A stretch of DNA of 64,000 nucleotides from Pseudomonas crudilactis (GTDB taxonomy: Bacteria > Pseudomonadota > Gammaproteobacteria > Pseudomonadales > Pseudomonadaceae), in NCBI RefSeq assembly GCF_013433315.1, contig NZ_WXVV01000005.1, positions 62,001-126,000 on the forward strand. Direction: 5' to 3'. The position numbers and the translations under genes were made by a program. Every line of letters begins with the position of its first letter. Position 1 is the stretch's first letter. Shown here piece after piece: positions 8,160-17,854 of this stretch. The notes beneath the pieces are model-generated. The model saw only the letters and a program-made list of their open reading frames with translations. It was not told the DNA's origin and ran no database searches.

Positions 8160-10055
8160 ATGTCTCAGCCGATCCGCATCAAGGACCACGAAAAGGACGC
8201 ACGCCTGGTGCGTAGCCGCGTCGTGTTCGGGGCCATTGCGGTCATGCTGTTGATCTGTGTACTGATTGCGCGGCTGTATTACTTGCAGGTGATCCAGTAC
8301 GAGTACCACTCGACACTGTCGGAGAACAACCGCGTCCACGTGCAGCCGATTCCCCCCACTCGTGGGCTGATTTTCGACCGCAATGGCGTGGTGGTGGCGG
8401 ACAACCGTCCGAGCTTCAGCCTGAGCATGACCCGCGAGCGCTCCGGCGACTGGCAGCAAGTGCTCGACGTCATCGTCGAAGTGCTGGAGCTGACGCCTGA
8501 AGACCGGGTGATCTTCGAAAAGCGCATGCGCCAGGGGCGTCGGCCGTTCGAGCCGGTGCCGATCCTGTTCGAGCTGAGCGAAGAGCAGATCGCCCGGATC
8601 GCGGTGAACCAGTTCCGCCTGCCCGGCGTGGAAGTGGTTGCGCAGCTGGTTCGTCATTACCCGCAGGGCGCGCATTTTGCGCACTCGGTGGGCTACATGG
8701 GGCGGATCAACGAGAAAGAGCTGAAGACCCTCGACCCGGTCAATTACAGCGGCACCCATCACATCGGCAAAACCGGCATCGAGCGTTTCTACGAGCCGGA
8801 ATTGCACGGTCAGGTCGGTTACGAAGAAGTCGAGACCAACGCCCGAGGCCGCGTGCTGCGTGTGCTCAAGCGCACCGATCCGATTCCCGGCAAGGACATC
8901 GTCCTCAGTCTGGACATCAAATTGCAGGAAGCGGCCGAGGCAGCATTGGGCGGACGTCGCGGCGCGGTCGTGGCGCTCGATCCGAAGACCGGCGAAGTGC
9001 TGGCAATGGTCAGCCAGCCGAGCTTTGACCCGAACTTGTTCGTCACCGGCATCAGCTTCAAGGCGTACGCCGAGTTACGTGATTCCATCGACCGGCCGCT
9101 GTTCAACCGCGTGCTGCGCGGTCTGTACCCGCCGGGCTCGACGATCAAACCGGCGGTGGCGATTGCTGGTCTCGATTCCGGTGTAGTGACGGCGTCGAGC
9201 CGAGTGTTCGACCCCGGCTACTACATGCTGCCCAACTACGATCACAAGTACCGTAACTGGAACCGCACCGGTGACGGCTTCGTCGACCTCGACACGGCGA
9301 TCATGCGTTCCAACGACACCTACTTCTATGACCTGGCGCACAAGCTTGGCATTGATCGGTTGTCGGCTTATATGAACAAGTTCGGCATCGGCCAGAAGGT
9401 CTCGCTGGACATGTTCGAAGAATCCCCCGGCCTGATGCCGTCCCGCGAATGGAAACGGGCGACGCGCAAACAGGCGTGGTTCCCGGGCGAAACCCTGATT
9501 CTCGGGATCGGCCAGGGCTACATGCAATCGACCCCGCTGCAACTGGCTCAGGCCACCGCGCTGGTCGCCAACAAAGGCATCTGGAATCGTCCGCACCTGG
9601 CCAAATCCCTCGAAGGGGTGAAGCCGGTGGACGAGAATCCGATGCCGGACATTGTCCTGCGTGATCCGTCGGACTGGAACAAGGTCAACCACGGCATGCA
9701 GCAGGTGATGCACGGCGCGCGAGGTACTGCGCGCAAAGCAGCGATCGGCGCGCAATACCGGATTGCCGGCAAGTCGGGTACCGCTCAGGTGGTGGCGATC
9801 AAGCAGGGTGAGAAGTACGACCGTTCCAAGGTTCAGGAGCGCCACCGCGACCACGCCTTGTTCGTCGGTTTCGCTCCGGCCGATGACCCGCGCATCGTCG
9901 TATCGGTGATGGTCGAGAACGGTGAGTCCGGCTCCGGCGTTGCCGCGCCAGTGGTGCGTCAGGTCATGGACGCCTGGCTGCTCGATCAGGACGGACGTTT
10001 GAAGGCCGAATACGCCAGCCCAATCAGTGCGGAGGCTACGGCCCGTGATGAATAA
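8160..10055 (+). CDS. mrdA: Penicillin-binding protein 2 (elongation transpeptidase)
   Basis: Class B PBP that cross-links peptidoglycan during rod elongation, working with RodA. 631 residues from ATG 8160 (MSQPIRIKDHEKDARLV). One N-terminal membrane anchor (about 20-45: VVFGAIAVMLLICVLIARLYY) is followed by the PBP dimer domain and the transpeptidase domain. The active site STIK has S327 and K330, SND follows, and KSGTAQ begins at K538. A conserved YMQSTPLQLAQATALVANKG segment lies between. The last 8 bases overlap the rodA ATG, the usual coupling of this enzyme pair. Confidence 0.97.
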   Translation: MSQPIRIKDHEKDARLVRSRVVFGAIAVMLLICVLIARLYYLQVIQYEYHSTLSENNRVHVQPIPPTRGLIFDRNGVVVADNRPSFSLSMTRERSGDWQQVLDVIVEVLELTPEDRVIFEKRMRQGRRPFEPVPILFELSEEQIARIAVNQFRLPGVEVVAQLVRHYPQGAHFAHSVGYMGRINEKELKTLDPVNYSGTHHIGKTGIERFYEPELHGQVGYEEVETNARGRVLRVLKRTDPIPGKDIVLSLDIKLQEAAEAALGGRRGAVVALDPKTGEVLAMVSQPSFDPNLFVTGISFKAYAELRDSIDRPLFNRVLRGLYPPGSTIKPAVAIAGLDSGVVTASSRVFDPGYYMLPNYDHKYRNWNRTGDGFVDLDTAIMRSNDTYFYDLAHKLGIDRLSAYMNKFGIGQKVSLDMFEESPGLMPSREWKRATRKQAWFPGETLILGIGQGYMQSTPLQLAQATALVANKGIWNRPHLAKSLEGVKPVDENPMPDIVLRDPSDWNKVNHGMQQVMHGARGTARKAAIGAQYRIAGKSGTAQVVAIKQGEKYDRSKVQERHRDHALFVGFAPADDPRIVVSVMVENGESGSGVAAPVVRQVMDAWLLDQDGRLKAEYASPISAEATARDE

Positions 10056-11190
10056 CTTTGATCGCATGCTCTCCAGCGAGGATGTGATGCGTCGCCGTGC
10101 GACGCTGCTGCAAAGACTGCATATCGATGGTCCGTTGCTGATCCTGCTACTGATTCTCGCTGCCGGCAGCCTGTTCGTGCTGTATTCGGCGAGCGGCAAG
10201 AGCTGGGATCTGCTGGCCAAGCAAGCCACCTCGTTCGGCATCGGTCTGGTGTCGATGATTATCATCGCCCAGTTCGAACCGCGTTTCATGGCGCGCTGGG
10301 TGCCACTTGGTTATGTGATTGGCGTGGTGCTGCTGTTGGTGGTGGACATCATGGGCCACAACGCGATGGGCGCCACCCGCTGGATCAACATCCCCGGGGT
10401 GATCCGCTTCCAGCCCTCGGAGTTCATGAAGATCCTGATGCCGGCAACCATTGCCTGGTACCTGTCCAAGCGCACGTTACCGCCACAACTCAAGCATGTC
10501 GGCATCAGCCTGATGCTGATCGGCGTGCCGTTCGCGCTGATCGTGCGCCAGCCTGACCTCGGCACTTCGCTGCTGATTCTGGCGGGCGGGGCGTTTGTGC
10601 TGTTCATGGGCGGGCTGCGCTGGCGCTGGATTCTCAGCGTACTGGCTGCGGCGATTCCAGTGTCGGTGGCCATGTGGTTTTTCATCATGCACGACTACCA
10701 GAAACAGCGAATCCTGACCTTCCTCGACCCGGAAAGTGACCCGCTGGGCACCGGCTGGAACATCATTCAGTCGAAAGCCGCGATCGGTTCTGGCGGTGTA
10801 TTCGGCAAAGGCTGGCTGCTCGGCACCCAGTCGCACCTGGACTTTCTGCCGGAAAGCCACACCGACTTCATCATTGCCGTACTCGGCGAAGAGTTCGGCC
10901 TGGTGGGCATTTGCGCGCTGTTGCTGATCTACCTGCTGTTGATTGGCCGAGGGCTGGTGATTACCGCCCAGGCACAAACGCTGTTCGGCAAATTGCTCGC
11001 CGGTGCGTTGACCATGACGTTTTTTGTTTACGTTTTCGTCAACATCGGTATGGTCAGTGGCCTGTTGCCGGTCGTAGGGGTGCCGTTGCCGTTCATTAGC
11101 TACGGAGGAACTTCGCTGGTGACACTGCTGTCAGCGTTTGGGGTTTTGATGTCGATCCATACCCATCGCAAGTGGATCGCACAGGTTTGA
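10048..11190 (+). CDS. rodA: Rod-shape peptidoglycan polymerase RodA
   Basis: SEDS-family glycosyltransferase that polymerises lipid II in the elongasome as the partner of PBP2. 380 residues, about ten membrane spans. SEDS marks include GATRWINIPGVIRFQPSEFMK, PDLGTSLLIL, GSGGVFGKGWLLGTQSHLDFLPESHTDFIIAVLGEEFGL and the final PLPFISYGGTSLVT. The ATG at 10048 lies inside the end of mrdA; an in-frame GTG at 10045 is better spaced from the GGAGG at 10031-10035 and may be the true start. sltB1 follows 17 bases later. Confidence 0.97.
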   Translation: MNNFDRMLSSEDVMRRRATLLQRLHIDGPLLILLLILAAGSLFVLYSASGKSWDLLAKQATSFGIGLVSMIIIAQFEPRFMARWVPLGYVIGVVLLLVVDIMGHNAMGATRWINIPGVIRFQPSEFMKILMPATIAWYLSKRTLPPQLKHVGISLMLIGVPFALIVRQPDLGTSLLILAGGAFVLFMGGLRWRWILSVLAAAIPVSVAMWFFIMHDYQKQRILTFLDPESDPLGTGWNIIQSKAAIGSGGVFGKGWLLGTQSHLDFLPESHTDFIIAVLGEEFGLVGICALLLIYLLLIGRGLVITAQAQTLFGKLLAGALTMTFFVYVFVNIGMVSGLLPVVGVPLPFISYGGTSLVTLLSAFGVLMSIHTHRKWIAQV

Positions 11191-11207
11191 ATAAGGTGAA
11201 GAGTTCA

Positions 11208-12218
11208 ATGCAAGTAATGCGTGGCTGGGCGACTCGATGCGCGCCGCTGGTTGGCATGATGGGCCTCCTGGGCAGCGTGCAGGAAGCGCTGGCCGGCGAA
11301 TACGAAGGCTCGCCGCAGGTGGCCGAGTTCGTCGGTGAAATGACCCGCGACTATGGTTTCGCCGGTGAACAACTGATGGGTGTGTTCCGCGAGGCAGAGC
11401 GCAAGCAGTCGATTCTTGACGCCATTTCCAAACCCGCCGAACGAGTCAAGCAGTGGAAAGAATATCGCCCGATGTTCATCACTGACGCGCGCATTGCTCG
11501 TGGTGTGGACTTCTGGCGCCAGCACGAGGCGACCCTGGCCCGTGCCGAACAGGAATACGGGGTACCGGCACAAGTCATCGTGTCGATTATCGGCGTCGAG
11601 ACCTTTTTCGGACGTAATACCGGTAATTTCCGGGTGATCGATGCATTGTCCACGCTCGGTTTCGACTATCCTCCCCGTGCCGAATTTTTCCGCAAGGAAC
11701 TGCGTGAGTTCCTCCTGCTGGCCCGTGAAGAACAGGTCGACCCACTGACCCTGAAAGGCTCGTACGCCGGGGCGATGGGCTTGCCGCAGTTCATGCCGAG
11801 CAGCTTTCGTGCCTACGCGGTGGATTTCGACGGGGACGGCCACATCAATATCTGGAACAACCCGGATGATGCGATCGGCAGCGTCGCCAGTTACTTCAAG
11901 CGTCACGGCTGGGTCGCGGGTGAGCCGGTGGTCAGCCGCGCCGATGTGCGTGGCGAGCAGGTCGATGAAGGCCTGACCACCGGCATCGAGCCGACAAAGA
12001 CCGTCGCAGAGTTGCGAGCGCTGGGCTGGTCAAGTCATGATGAGCTGCGCGATGATATGCCGGTTACTGCATTTCGCCTCGAAGGCGACAACGGCCCTGA
12101 ATACTGGATGGGCCTGAAGAATTTTTACGCGATCACGCGTTATAACCGCAGCGTGATGTACGCCATGGCCGTACATCAACTGTCTGAACAGCTGGTACAA
12201 GCACGGGGCGTCAAGTAA
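11208..12218 (+). CDS. sltB1: Lytic murein transglycosylase B (SltB1/MltB)
   Basis: Cleaves peptidoglycan glycan strands with formation of 1,6-anhydro ends. 336 residues from ATG 11208 with AAGGTGAAGAG upstream. The N-terminal 30 residues are a signal peptide without a clear lipobox, fitting the soluble SltB1 of P. aeruginosa. Marks: VSIIGVETFFGRNTG with the catalytic glutamate E131, YAGAMGLPQFMPSSFR, and VDFDGDGHINIWNNPDDAIGSVASYF. Its TAA shares a base with the ATG of rlpA (TAATG), so the two are translationally coupled. Confidence 0.95.
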   Translation: MQVMRGWATRCAPLVGMMGLLGSVQEALAGEYEGSPQVAEFVGEMTRDYGFAGEQLMGVFREAERKQSILDAISKPAERVKQWKEYRPMFITDARIARGVDFWRQHEATLARAEQEYGVPAQVIVSIIGVETFFGRNTGNFRVIDALSTLGFDYPPRAEFFRKELREFLLLAREEQVDPLTLKGSYAGAMGLPQFMPSSFRAYAVDFDGDGHINIWNNPDDAIGSVASYFKRHGWVAGEPVVSRADVRGEQVDEGLTTGIEPTKTVAELRALGWSSHDELRDDMPVTAFRLEGDNGPEYWMGLKNFYAITRYNRSVMYAMAVHQLSEQLVQARGVK

Positions 12219-13228
12219 TGCGGGCATTGCCTAACAATAAACCCCTGAAGCTGGTGGCTTTCGCTGCGTTGGCGGTGTTGGTTGCCAGTTGTTCGACCAG
12301 TCGTTCGCCGACTCAGAAAACCACGAATACCGCCGTGCGGGCGCAGCCGGGCCTGGACATCAACCGTGCACACAAAGATGGCGCGCCGTGGTGGGACGTC
12401 GATGTTTCGCGCATCCCCGATGCCACACCGACCCTGCACACCGGTCCGTACAAGGCCAACCCGTATACCGTACTGGGCAAAACCTACTTCCCGTTGCAGG
12501 AATCCAAGACCTACGTCGCCTCCGGCACTGCGTCCTGGTACGGCACCAAGTTTCACGGTCAGAACACCGCCAATGGCGAGGTCTATGACCTGTACGGCAT
12601 GAGTGCCGCCCACAAGACATTGCCACTGCCAAGTTACGTTCGGGTGACCAACCTGGATAACAACCGCACAGTGATCCTGCGGGTCAACGACCGTGGGCCG
12701 TTCTATTCCGATCGCATCATCGACTTGTCGTACGCCGCCGCGAAAAAACTCGGTTACGCCGAAACCGGCACCGCGCGGGTCAAGGTTGAAGGCATCGATC
12801 CGCAGCAGTATTGGGCTGCCAAGGGGCGTCCTGCACCGCTGATGCTCAACGAGCCGCAAGTCGCACAAAACAGCGCTCCGGTGATCACGGCATCGGCGGG
12901 CACCGTCGAGCAATGGACGCCGCCACCGCAACAACACGCCTCTGACACCGTCCCCGTGCCGATGAGTGCAAAAAAAAACGCTTCTGCAACAGCAACTGGC
13001 CAGTATCTGCAGGTGGGCGCGTTCGCCAACCCGGACGCTGCAGAACTCCTGAGGTCGAAGCTCAGCGGGATGGTGAGCGCTCCAGTGTTCATCAGCTCGA
13101 TCGTGCGCAATCAGCAGACTCTGCATCGGGTACGTCTGGGGCCGATCGGCTCACCGGGTGAAATCGCTCAGGTGCAGAACAGCGTGCGCCTGGCCAACCT
13201 TGGCTCGCCAAGTGTGGTCACCGAGTAA
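12218..13228 (+). CDS. rlpA: Septal ring lytic transglycosylase RlpA, lipoprotein
   Basis: Outer-membrane lipoprotein that cuts glycan strands lacking stem peptides, needed for daughter-cell separation in P. aeruginosa. 336 residues. A lipobox (LVASC, C25) ends the signal peptide. The double-psi beta-barrel domain (about 85-190) contains GTASWYGTKFHGQNTANGEVYD, the MSAAHKTLPLPS catalytic strand and VNDRGPFYSDRIIDLSYAAAK. A linker rich in Ala, Pro and Gln leads to a SPOR domain (about 262-335: YLQVGAFANPDAAELLRSKL) that binds denuded septal peptidoglycan. Confidence 0.96.
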   Translation: MRALPNNKPLKLVAFAALAVLVASCSTSRSPTQKTTNTAVRAQPGLDINRAHKDGAPWWDVDVSRIPDATPTLHTGPYKANPYTVLGKTYFPLQESKTYVASGTASWYGTKFHGQNTANGEVYDLYGMSAAHKTLPLPSYVRVTNLDNNRTVILRVNDRGPFYSDRIIDLSYAAAKKLGYAETGTARVKVEGIDPQQYWAAKGRPAPLMLNEPQVAQNSAPVITASAGTVEQWTPPPQQHASDTVPVPMSAKKNASATATGQYLQVGAFANPDAAELLRSKLSGMVSAPVFISSIVRNQQTLHRVRLGPIGSPGEIAQVQNSVRLANLGSPSVVTE

Positions 13229-13415
13229 TACGTAGAACTTGATTGACGGTTCACTTGCGGTATTGGGGGGTGAACCAGGTTGTTGGCTCGTCGAAGAACA
13301 AAAGCCCGGCAAGGGTGACTGGAGTGAGCAACTGAACACGCGATGGCTCGTTAGAAAGTCATCTGATTAAATTTTGTCCGCAAGGACAGTTTCCATTAGC
13401 GATTTCGAGAGACGG

Positions 13416-14573
13416 ATGAACATCACCACCTTTGCCAAACGCCTGTGTCTGCTAGTCCCGCTGCTCCTCTCGCCAGCCGCCTTCGCGGCCGAGATGATGC
13501 CGTCGCCACCGCAACTGGCTGCTAAAGCCTACGTACTCATGGATGCCGCCAGCGGCAACGTGCTGGTAGAAAACAACGGTGACCAGCGTCTGCCACCGGC
13601 CAGTCTGACCAAGCTGATGACCGCGTACATTGCGACGCTGGAAATCCGTCGTGGCCAGATCGGTGAAAACGATCCGGTGACCGTCAGCGAAAACGCCTGG
13701 CGTACCGGTGGTTCGCGGATGTTCATCAAGGTTGGCTCGCAGGTGACTGTCAGCGACCTGCTGCACGGCATCATCATCCAGTCCGGCAACGACGCCAGCG
13801 TGGCCCTGTCCGAGCACATCGCCGGTAGCGAAGATGCGTTCGCCGATCTGATGAACAAGACTGTCACCGATCTGGGCATGACCAACACCCACTTCATGAA
13901 CCCGACCGGTCTGCCGAACCCTGAGCACTATTCGTCGGCTCACGACATGGCGATCCTGGCGCGCGCGATCATCCACGAAGACCCGGCTCACTACGCGATC
14001 TACTCGCAGAAAGAGTTCTTCTGGAACGGTATCAAGCAACCAAACCGCAACCTGCTGCTGTGGCGTGACAAGACCGTTGACGGTCTGAAAACCGGTCACA
14101 CCGACGAAGCCGGCTACTGCATGGTGTCCTCGGCTGTACGTGATGGCCAGCGCCTGATCGCCGTGGTGTTCGGCACCAACAGCGAAGTGGCTCGCGCCGC
14201 TGAAACCCAGAAGCTGCTGACCTACGGTTTCCGCTTCTTCGAAACCCAGACCTTCTATCAGAAGGGCACCGAGCTGGCTCAGGCTCCGGTGTGGAAAGGC
14301 ACCACCAATCAAGTCAAGGCCGGCCTGGCTGAAGACCTGACCATGACCCTGCCGAAAGGCCAGCTGAAGAAGCTCGCTGCGAGCATGACCATGAACCCGC
14401 AACTGACCGCGCCAATCGCCAAGGGCGACGTGATCGGTAAAGTCGAAGTCAAACTGGAAGACAAGGTGGTGCACAGCGCTGACCTGATCGCTCTGGATGG
14501 CGTCGAGGAGGGTGGTATCTTCCGCCGCATGTGGGATAGCATCCGTCTATTCTTCTACGGCTTGTTCAACTGA
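13416..14573 (+). CDS. dacC: D-alanyl-D-alanine carboxypeptidase (PBP5)
   Basis: Periplasmic enzyme that trims the terminal D-Ala from stem peptides and tempers cross-linking. 385 residues from ATG 13416. The signal peptide ends near AFA-AEM. Active-site motifs are complete: SLTK (S63, K66), SGN (S123-N125) and KTG (K225). The C-terminal beta domain and a final amphipathic helix (RRMWDSIRLFFYGLFN) anchor it to the membrane as in E. coli DacA. The name dacC follows the P. aeruginosa usage for PBP5; dacA is an equal choice. The gap to rlpA is 187 bases, so it probably has its own promoter. Confidence 0.95.
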   Translation: MNITTFAKRLCLLVPLLLSPAAFAAEMMPSPPQLAAKAYVLMDAASGNVLVENNGDQRLPPASLTKLMTAYIATLEIRRGQIGENDPVTVSENAWRTGGSRMFIKVGSQVTVSDLLHGIIIQSGNDASVALSEHIAGSEDAFADLMNKTVTDLGMTNTHFMNPTGLPNPEHYSSAHDMAILARAIIHEDPAHYAIYSQKEFFWNGIKQPNRNLLLWRDKTVDGLKTGHTDEAGYCMVSSAVRDGQRLIAVVFGTNSEVARAAETQKLLTYGFRFFETQTFYQKGTELAQAPVWKGTTNQVKAGLAEDLTMTLPKGQLKKLAASMTMNPQLTAPIAKGDVIGKVEVKLEDKVVHSADLIALDGVEEGGIFRRMWDSIRLFFYGLFN

Positions 14574-14586
14574 TTTGTGTTGACCT

Positions 14587-14621
14587 GCATGGCCCCGCCC
14601 CGATCCGGTGCGGGGCCATGC
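14587..14621 (+). terminator. Hairpin after dacC
   Basis: A perfect 12-base-pair stem (14587-14598 with 14610-14621, GCATGGCCCCGC) with an 11-base loop begins 14 bases after the dacC stop. No T-run follows (next bases GCGTTATC), so it may act as a 3'-end stabiliser or weak attenuator between dacC and ybeD rather than a full terminator. Confidence 0.5.
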
Positions 14622-14658
14622 GCGTTATCACGGCTTGCGCTCAAGAGGCCGTTACGCC

Positions 14659-14934
14659 ATGACCGATACCGAAGTAAAGGCGCCAAAGATCGAATTTCCC
14701 CAGGTTGATTATCCGGTTAAGGTAATCAGCGATACGGGTGTAGGTCACAAAGACAAGATTATCGAGATCGTGAAGAAATTCGCGAAGATCAACGATGAGC
14801 GTGTCGACGAACGTTCGAGCAGCAACGGCAAATACACCACGATTCAGTTGCACATCGTCGCGACCGATCAGGATCAGCTGTACAACATCAACAGCGAACT
14901 GCGGGCGACCGGTTTCGTACACATGGTGTTGTGA
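14659..14934 (+). CDS. ybeD: DUF493 (YbeD-type) small regulatory protein
   Basis: 91-residue cytoplasmic protein with an ACT-like alpha/beta fold in its family. Seen: [15 protein letters not shown], then [34 protein letters not shown] at the end, typical of DUF493. Start ATG 14659 (MTDTEVK). Its exact role is unknown. It sits immediately before lipB in most gammaproteobacteria, and its TGA overlaps the lipB ATG by one base, so it may affect lipoate metabolism; that is inference from context only. Confidence 0.92.
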   Translation: MTDTEVKAPKIEFPQVDYPVKVISDTGVGHKDKIIEIVKKFAKINDERVDERSSSNGKYTTIQLHIVATDQDQLYNINSELRATGFVHMVL

Positions 14935-15581
14935 TGCCGGGCACGCTGGGCTTTCGCGAACTTGGCCAGATGGCTTACGAGCCGGTCTGGCATGCCATGC
15001 AACGTTTCACCAATGAACGCGGCAGCAATGCCGCCGACGAAATCTGGCTGGTCGAGCACCCTCCGGTGTTCACCCAGGGCCAGGCCGGCAAGGCCGAACA
15101 TCTGCTGCTGCCGGGTGATATCCCGGTGGTACAGGTCGATCGCGGCGGCCAGGTGACCTATCATGGTCCCGGCCAGTTGGTGGCCTACCTGCTGCTGGAC
15201 GTGCGCAAGCTGGGTTTCGGCGTACGTGATCTGGTCACGCGCATGGAACAGTGCCTGATCGAACTGCTGGCCAGCTACGGCGTGACCGCGGCGGCCAAGC
15301 CAGATGCTCCCGGCGTGTACGTCAATGGAGCGAAAATCGCTTCTCTGGGTTTGCGGATTCGCCACGGTTGTTCCTTTCATGGCCTGGCCCTGAACGTGGA
15401 TATGAACCTGGAACCGTTTCGACGGATTAATCCCTGCGGCTATGCCGGGCTGGCGATGACCCAGCTGAGCGAGCACGCAGGATCGATTGAATTTGCCGAG
15501 GTAAGTGCCCGGCTGCGCGCGCAGCTCGTCAAACACCTCGACTATGCTGAGCAGACGACCCTGACGGGCGGAATCGACTGA
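14934..15581 (+). CDS. lipB: Octanoyl-[acyl-carrier-protein]:protein transferase
   Basis: Moves octanoate from ACP onto the lipoyl domains of pyruvate and 2-oxoglutarate dehydrogenases and the glycine cleavage H protein. 215 residues from ATG 14934 (a GTG one codon earlier is possible). Marks: [31 protein letters not shown] with the conserved lysine, and [14 protein letters not shown] with catalytic C146. It is followed two bases later by lipA, completing the lipoate pathway. Confidence 0.97.
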   Translation: MPGTLGFRELGQMAYEPVWHAMQRFTNERGSNAADEIWLVEHPPVFTQGQAGKAEHLLLPGDIPVVQVDRGGQVTYHGPGQLVAYLLLDVRKLGFGVRDLVTRMEQCLIELLASYGVTAAAKPDAPGVYVNGAKIASLGLRIRHGCSFHGLALNVDMNLEPFRRINPCGYAGLAMTQLSEHAGSIEFAEVSARLRAQLVKHLDYAEQTTLTGGID

Positions 15582-15582
15582 T

Positions 15583-16605
15583 ATGACTACTGATGCAGTG
15601 CAAACCATGATCCCGACGCTCGACGTGACCGAGCGCCCGGCCCCGCGTCCCAAGGTAGAAGCCGGCGTCAAGCTGCGCGGCGCCGAGAAGGTTGCACGCA
15701 TCCCGGTAAAGATCATTCCGACCACCGAACTGCCGAAGAAGCCTGACTGGATTCGTGTACGCATCCCGGTTTCCCCGGAAGTCGACCGCATCAAGAGCCT
15801 GCTGCGCAAGCACAAGCTGCACAGCGTCTGTGAAGAAGCCTCCTGCCCGAACCTCGGCGAATGCTTCTCCGGCGGCACCGCGACCTTCATGATCATGGGC
15901 GACATCTGCACCCGTCGCTGCCCGTTCTGCGACGTTGGTCATGGTCGTCCGAAGCCACTGGACGTCAACGAGCCGGAAAGCCTGGCCATCGCCATCGCCG
16001 ACCTCAAGCTCAAGTACGTGGTGATCACCTCGGTTGACCGCGACGACCTGCGTGACGGCGGTGCCCAGCACTTTGCCGACTGCATCCGCGAAATCCGCAA
16101 GCTGTCGCCGAACGTGCAGCTCGAGACCCTGGTCCCGGACTTCCGTGGCCGTATGGACGTCGCGCTGGAAATCACCGCCGCCGAGCCGCCGGATGTGTTC
16201 AACCACAACCTGGAAACCGTGCCGCGCCTGTACAAGGCTGCGCGTCCGGGTTCGGACTACCAGTGGTCGCTGACCCTGCTGCAACGCTTCAAGCAGATGA
16301 TGCCGCACATTCCGACCAAGTCCGGCCTGATGCTGGGTCTGGGCGAGACCGACGAAGAAGTCATCGAAGTCATGAAGCGCATGCGCGAACACGACATCGA
16401 CATGCTGACCCTTGGCCAGTATCTGCAACCGTCGCGCAGTCACTTGCCGGTGCAGCGTTTTGTGCACCCGGACACCTTCGCCTGGTTCGCCGAGGAGGGT
16501 TACAAGATGGGCTTCAAAAATGTTGCCTCGGGCCCGCTGGTGCGCTCTTCGTATCACGCCGATGAGCAAGCGAAGCTGGTCAAGGCTGAGCTGCTGGGTT
16601 CCTGA
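15583..16605 (+). CDS. lipA: Lipoyl synthase (radical SAM)
   Basis: Inserts two sulfurs into protein-bound octanoate. 340 residues. The auxiliary cluster cysteines are C83, C88 and C94 ([12 protein letters not shown]) and the radical-SAM cluster cysteines are C109, C113 and C116 (CTRRCPFC). Further marks are [42 protein letters not shown] and the C-terminal RSSYHADEQ. The usual N-terminal extension of about 45 residues is present. An intrinsic terminator follows, closing the ybeD-lipB-lipA unit. Confidence 0.98.
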   Translation: MTTDAVQTMIPTLDVTERPAPRPKVEAGVKLRGAEKVARIPVKIIPTTELPKKPDWIRVRIPVSPEVDRIKSLLRKHKLHSVCEEASCPNLGECFSGGTATFMIMGDICTRRCPFCDVGHGRPKPLDVNEPESLAIAIADLKLKYVVITSVDRDDLRDGGAQHFADCIREIRKLSPNVQLETLVPDFRGRMDVALEITAAEPPDVFNHNLETVPRLYKAARPGSDYQWSLTLLQRFKQMMPHIPTKSGLMLGLGETDEEVIEVMKRMREHDIDMLTLGQYLQPSRSHLPVQRFVHPDTFAWFAEEGYKMGFKNVASGPLVRSSYHADEQAKLVKAELLGS

Positions 16606-16621
16606 TCCGGCGCTGAATCAA

Positions 16622-16660
16622 AAAATGCCCGCCGAGGTTTTAACGCCCGGCGGGCATTTT
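16622..16660 (+). terminator. Intrinsic terminator after lipA
   Basis: A 13-base-pair inverted repeat (16622-16634 with 16648-16660) with a GC core (GCCCGCCG) and A/T flanks ends in a run of seven T, 17 bases after the lipA stop. A classic Rho-independent terminator, also usable from the other strand because of the leading A-run. Confidence 0.92.
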
Positions 16661-16777
16661 TTTGCCCGTCTTACATTAACTGCTGATTTTTCCTGCAACC
16701 TGCGGCGTGGCCGACCCTCTTCTGTTTGCCGCCGTTCCTGACTACTGTGTGTGCATGACTCACAGGGAGATCCAAGG

Positions 16778-17728
16778 ATGACCGTTCGACCGACCCACAC
16801 ACTTTGTCCGCACAGAACCGTGCCCGCGCTGCCCTCGGAAGGGGTGATCGGCGTCATTGCGCCTGCGGGCCCCGGGGCCCTGGACACCGAGAAAGCGCTG
16901 CAATGGATGCGCGCCCGTGGTTATGGGCTGAAGGTGTTTCCCGGTGTCTATGAAAAGGACGGCTATCTGGCCGGCAGTGACGATGTGCGCCTGCGTGACC
17001 TGCATGCGGCGTTCGCCGATCCCGAGGTCGATGCAATCATTTGCCTGCGCGGCGGCTACGGAACGCCGCGATTGCTTGACCGGATCGACTACGATCTGCT
17101 CAGCCGCCATGCCAAGCCCTTCGTTGGCTACAGCGATATCACCGCGCTGCACCTGGCCATCAGTCGTTATGCCGGGTTCGTGACCTTTCACGGGCCGCTG
17201 CTCAACGCCGACTTGTTGGGCGACAAGGAGCCGCCGACCGTTACTTCGTTCTTCGCCATGCTGCGCGGTCAATTGAAGGCGGGGAGTGTGCTGAGCCATC
17301 CAGTTGCGTATCCGTTGACCACGGTCGAGCCCGGTATCGCCCACGGGCGCTTGCTCGGCGGTAATCTGGCAATGATCGCCGCAACCTTGGGCACGCCTTA
17401 TGAAATTGATGTCGAAGGGGTGATTCTGCTCATCGAGGATATCAACGAACCGCTGTATCGCATCGACCGGTTGCTGACTCAGATGCGTCTGGCCGGCAAG
17501 CTGGCGAGGTTGCGCGGGGTGTTGGTCGGGGACGTTGCCGGTGTCGATGTCGATGCATTGAACAGCTTGCTCAAGCAGACCTTTGAACCGTTGCGGATCC
17601 CGGTGCTTTCGGGGTGGCGTAGCGGGCATTGTGATCCGAACCTGACATTGCCGATGGGCGCGTTGGTGCGGCTGGATGCCGGGAAGAAGGAATTGATGCT
17701 GGAGCAGGATGTGGTGATCAAGGCTTAA
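16778..17728 (+). CDS. ldcA: Muramoyltetrapeptide (LD-) carboxypeptidase
   Basis: Peptidase family S66 enzyme of murein recycling that removes the terminal D-Ala from the tetrapeptide. 316 residues from ATG 16778, with GGGAG and AAGG upstream. Marks: IAPAGPGALD, IICLRGGYGTPRLLDRIDY, the nucleophile S119 in GYSDITALH, FHGPLL, HGRLLGGNLAMIAATLGTPYEID, and a C-terminal SGWRSGHCDPNLTLPMGA with the catalytic His. It adds a recycling step to the cell-wall genes upstream. Confidence 0.93.
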   Translation: MTVRPTHTLCPHRTVPALPSEGVIGVIAPAGPGALDTEKALQWMRARGYGLKVFPGVYEKDGYLAGSDDVRLRDLHAAFADPEVDAIICLRGGYGTPRLLDRIDYDLLSRHAKPFVGYSDITALHLAISRYAGFVTFHGPLLNADLLGDKEPPTVTSFFAMLRGQLKAGSVLSHPVAYPLTTVEPGIAHGRLLGGNLAMIAATLGTPYEIDVEGVILLIEDINEPLYRIDRLLTQMRLAGKLARLRGVLVGDVAGVDVDALNSLLKQTFEPLRIPVLSGWRSGHCDPNLTLPMGALVRLDAGKKELMLEQDVVIKA

Positions 17729-17752
17729 AGGTTTATTGCCTGATAGTCAGTC

Positions 17753-17827
17753 TTCGCGAGCAGGCTCGCTCCCACATGGGTTCTGTAAACGACAGAGATC
17801 CAATGTGGGAGCGAGCCTGCTCGCGAA
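17753..17827. repeat. Paired REP palindrome (GTGGGAGCGAG type)
   Basis: Two 25-base arms in inverted orientation (17753-17777 and 17803-17827), core GCGAGCAGGCTCGCTCCC, separated by 25 bases. It lies between the convergent genes ldcA and sltB3 and can form a long hairpin. Paired REP sequences of this kind occur in hundreds of copies in fluorescent Pseudomonas genomes. Confidence 0.93.
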
Positions 17828-17854
17828 AGCGGTATACGCCATACGACAATCGTT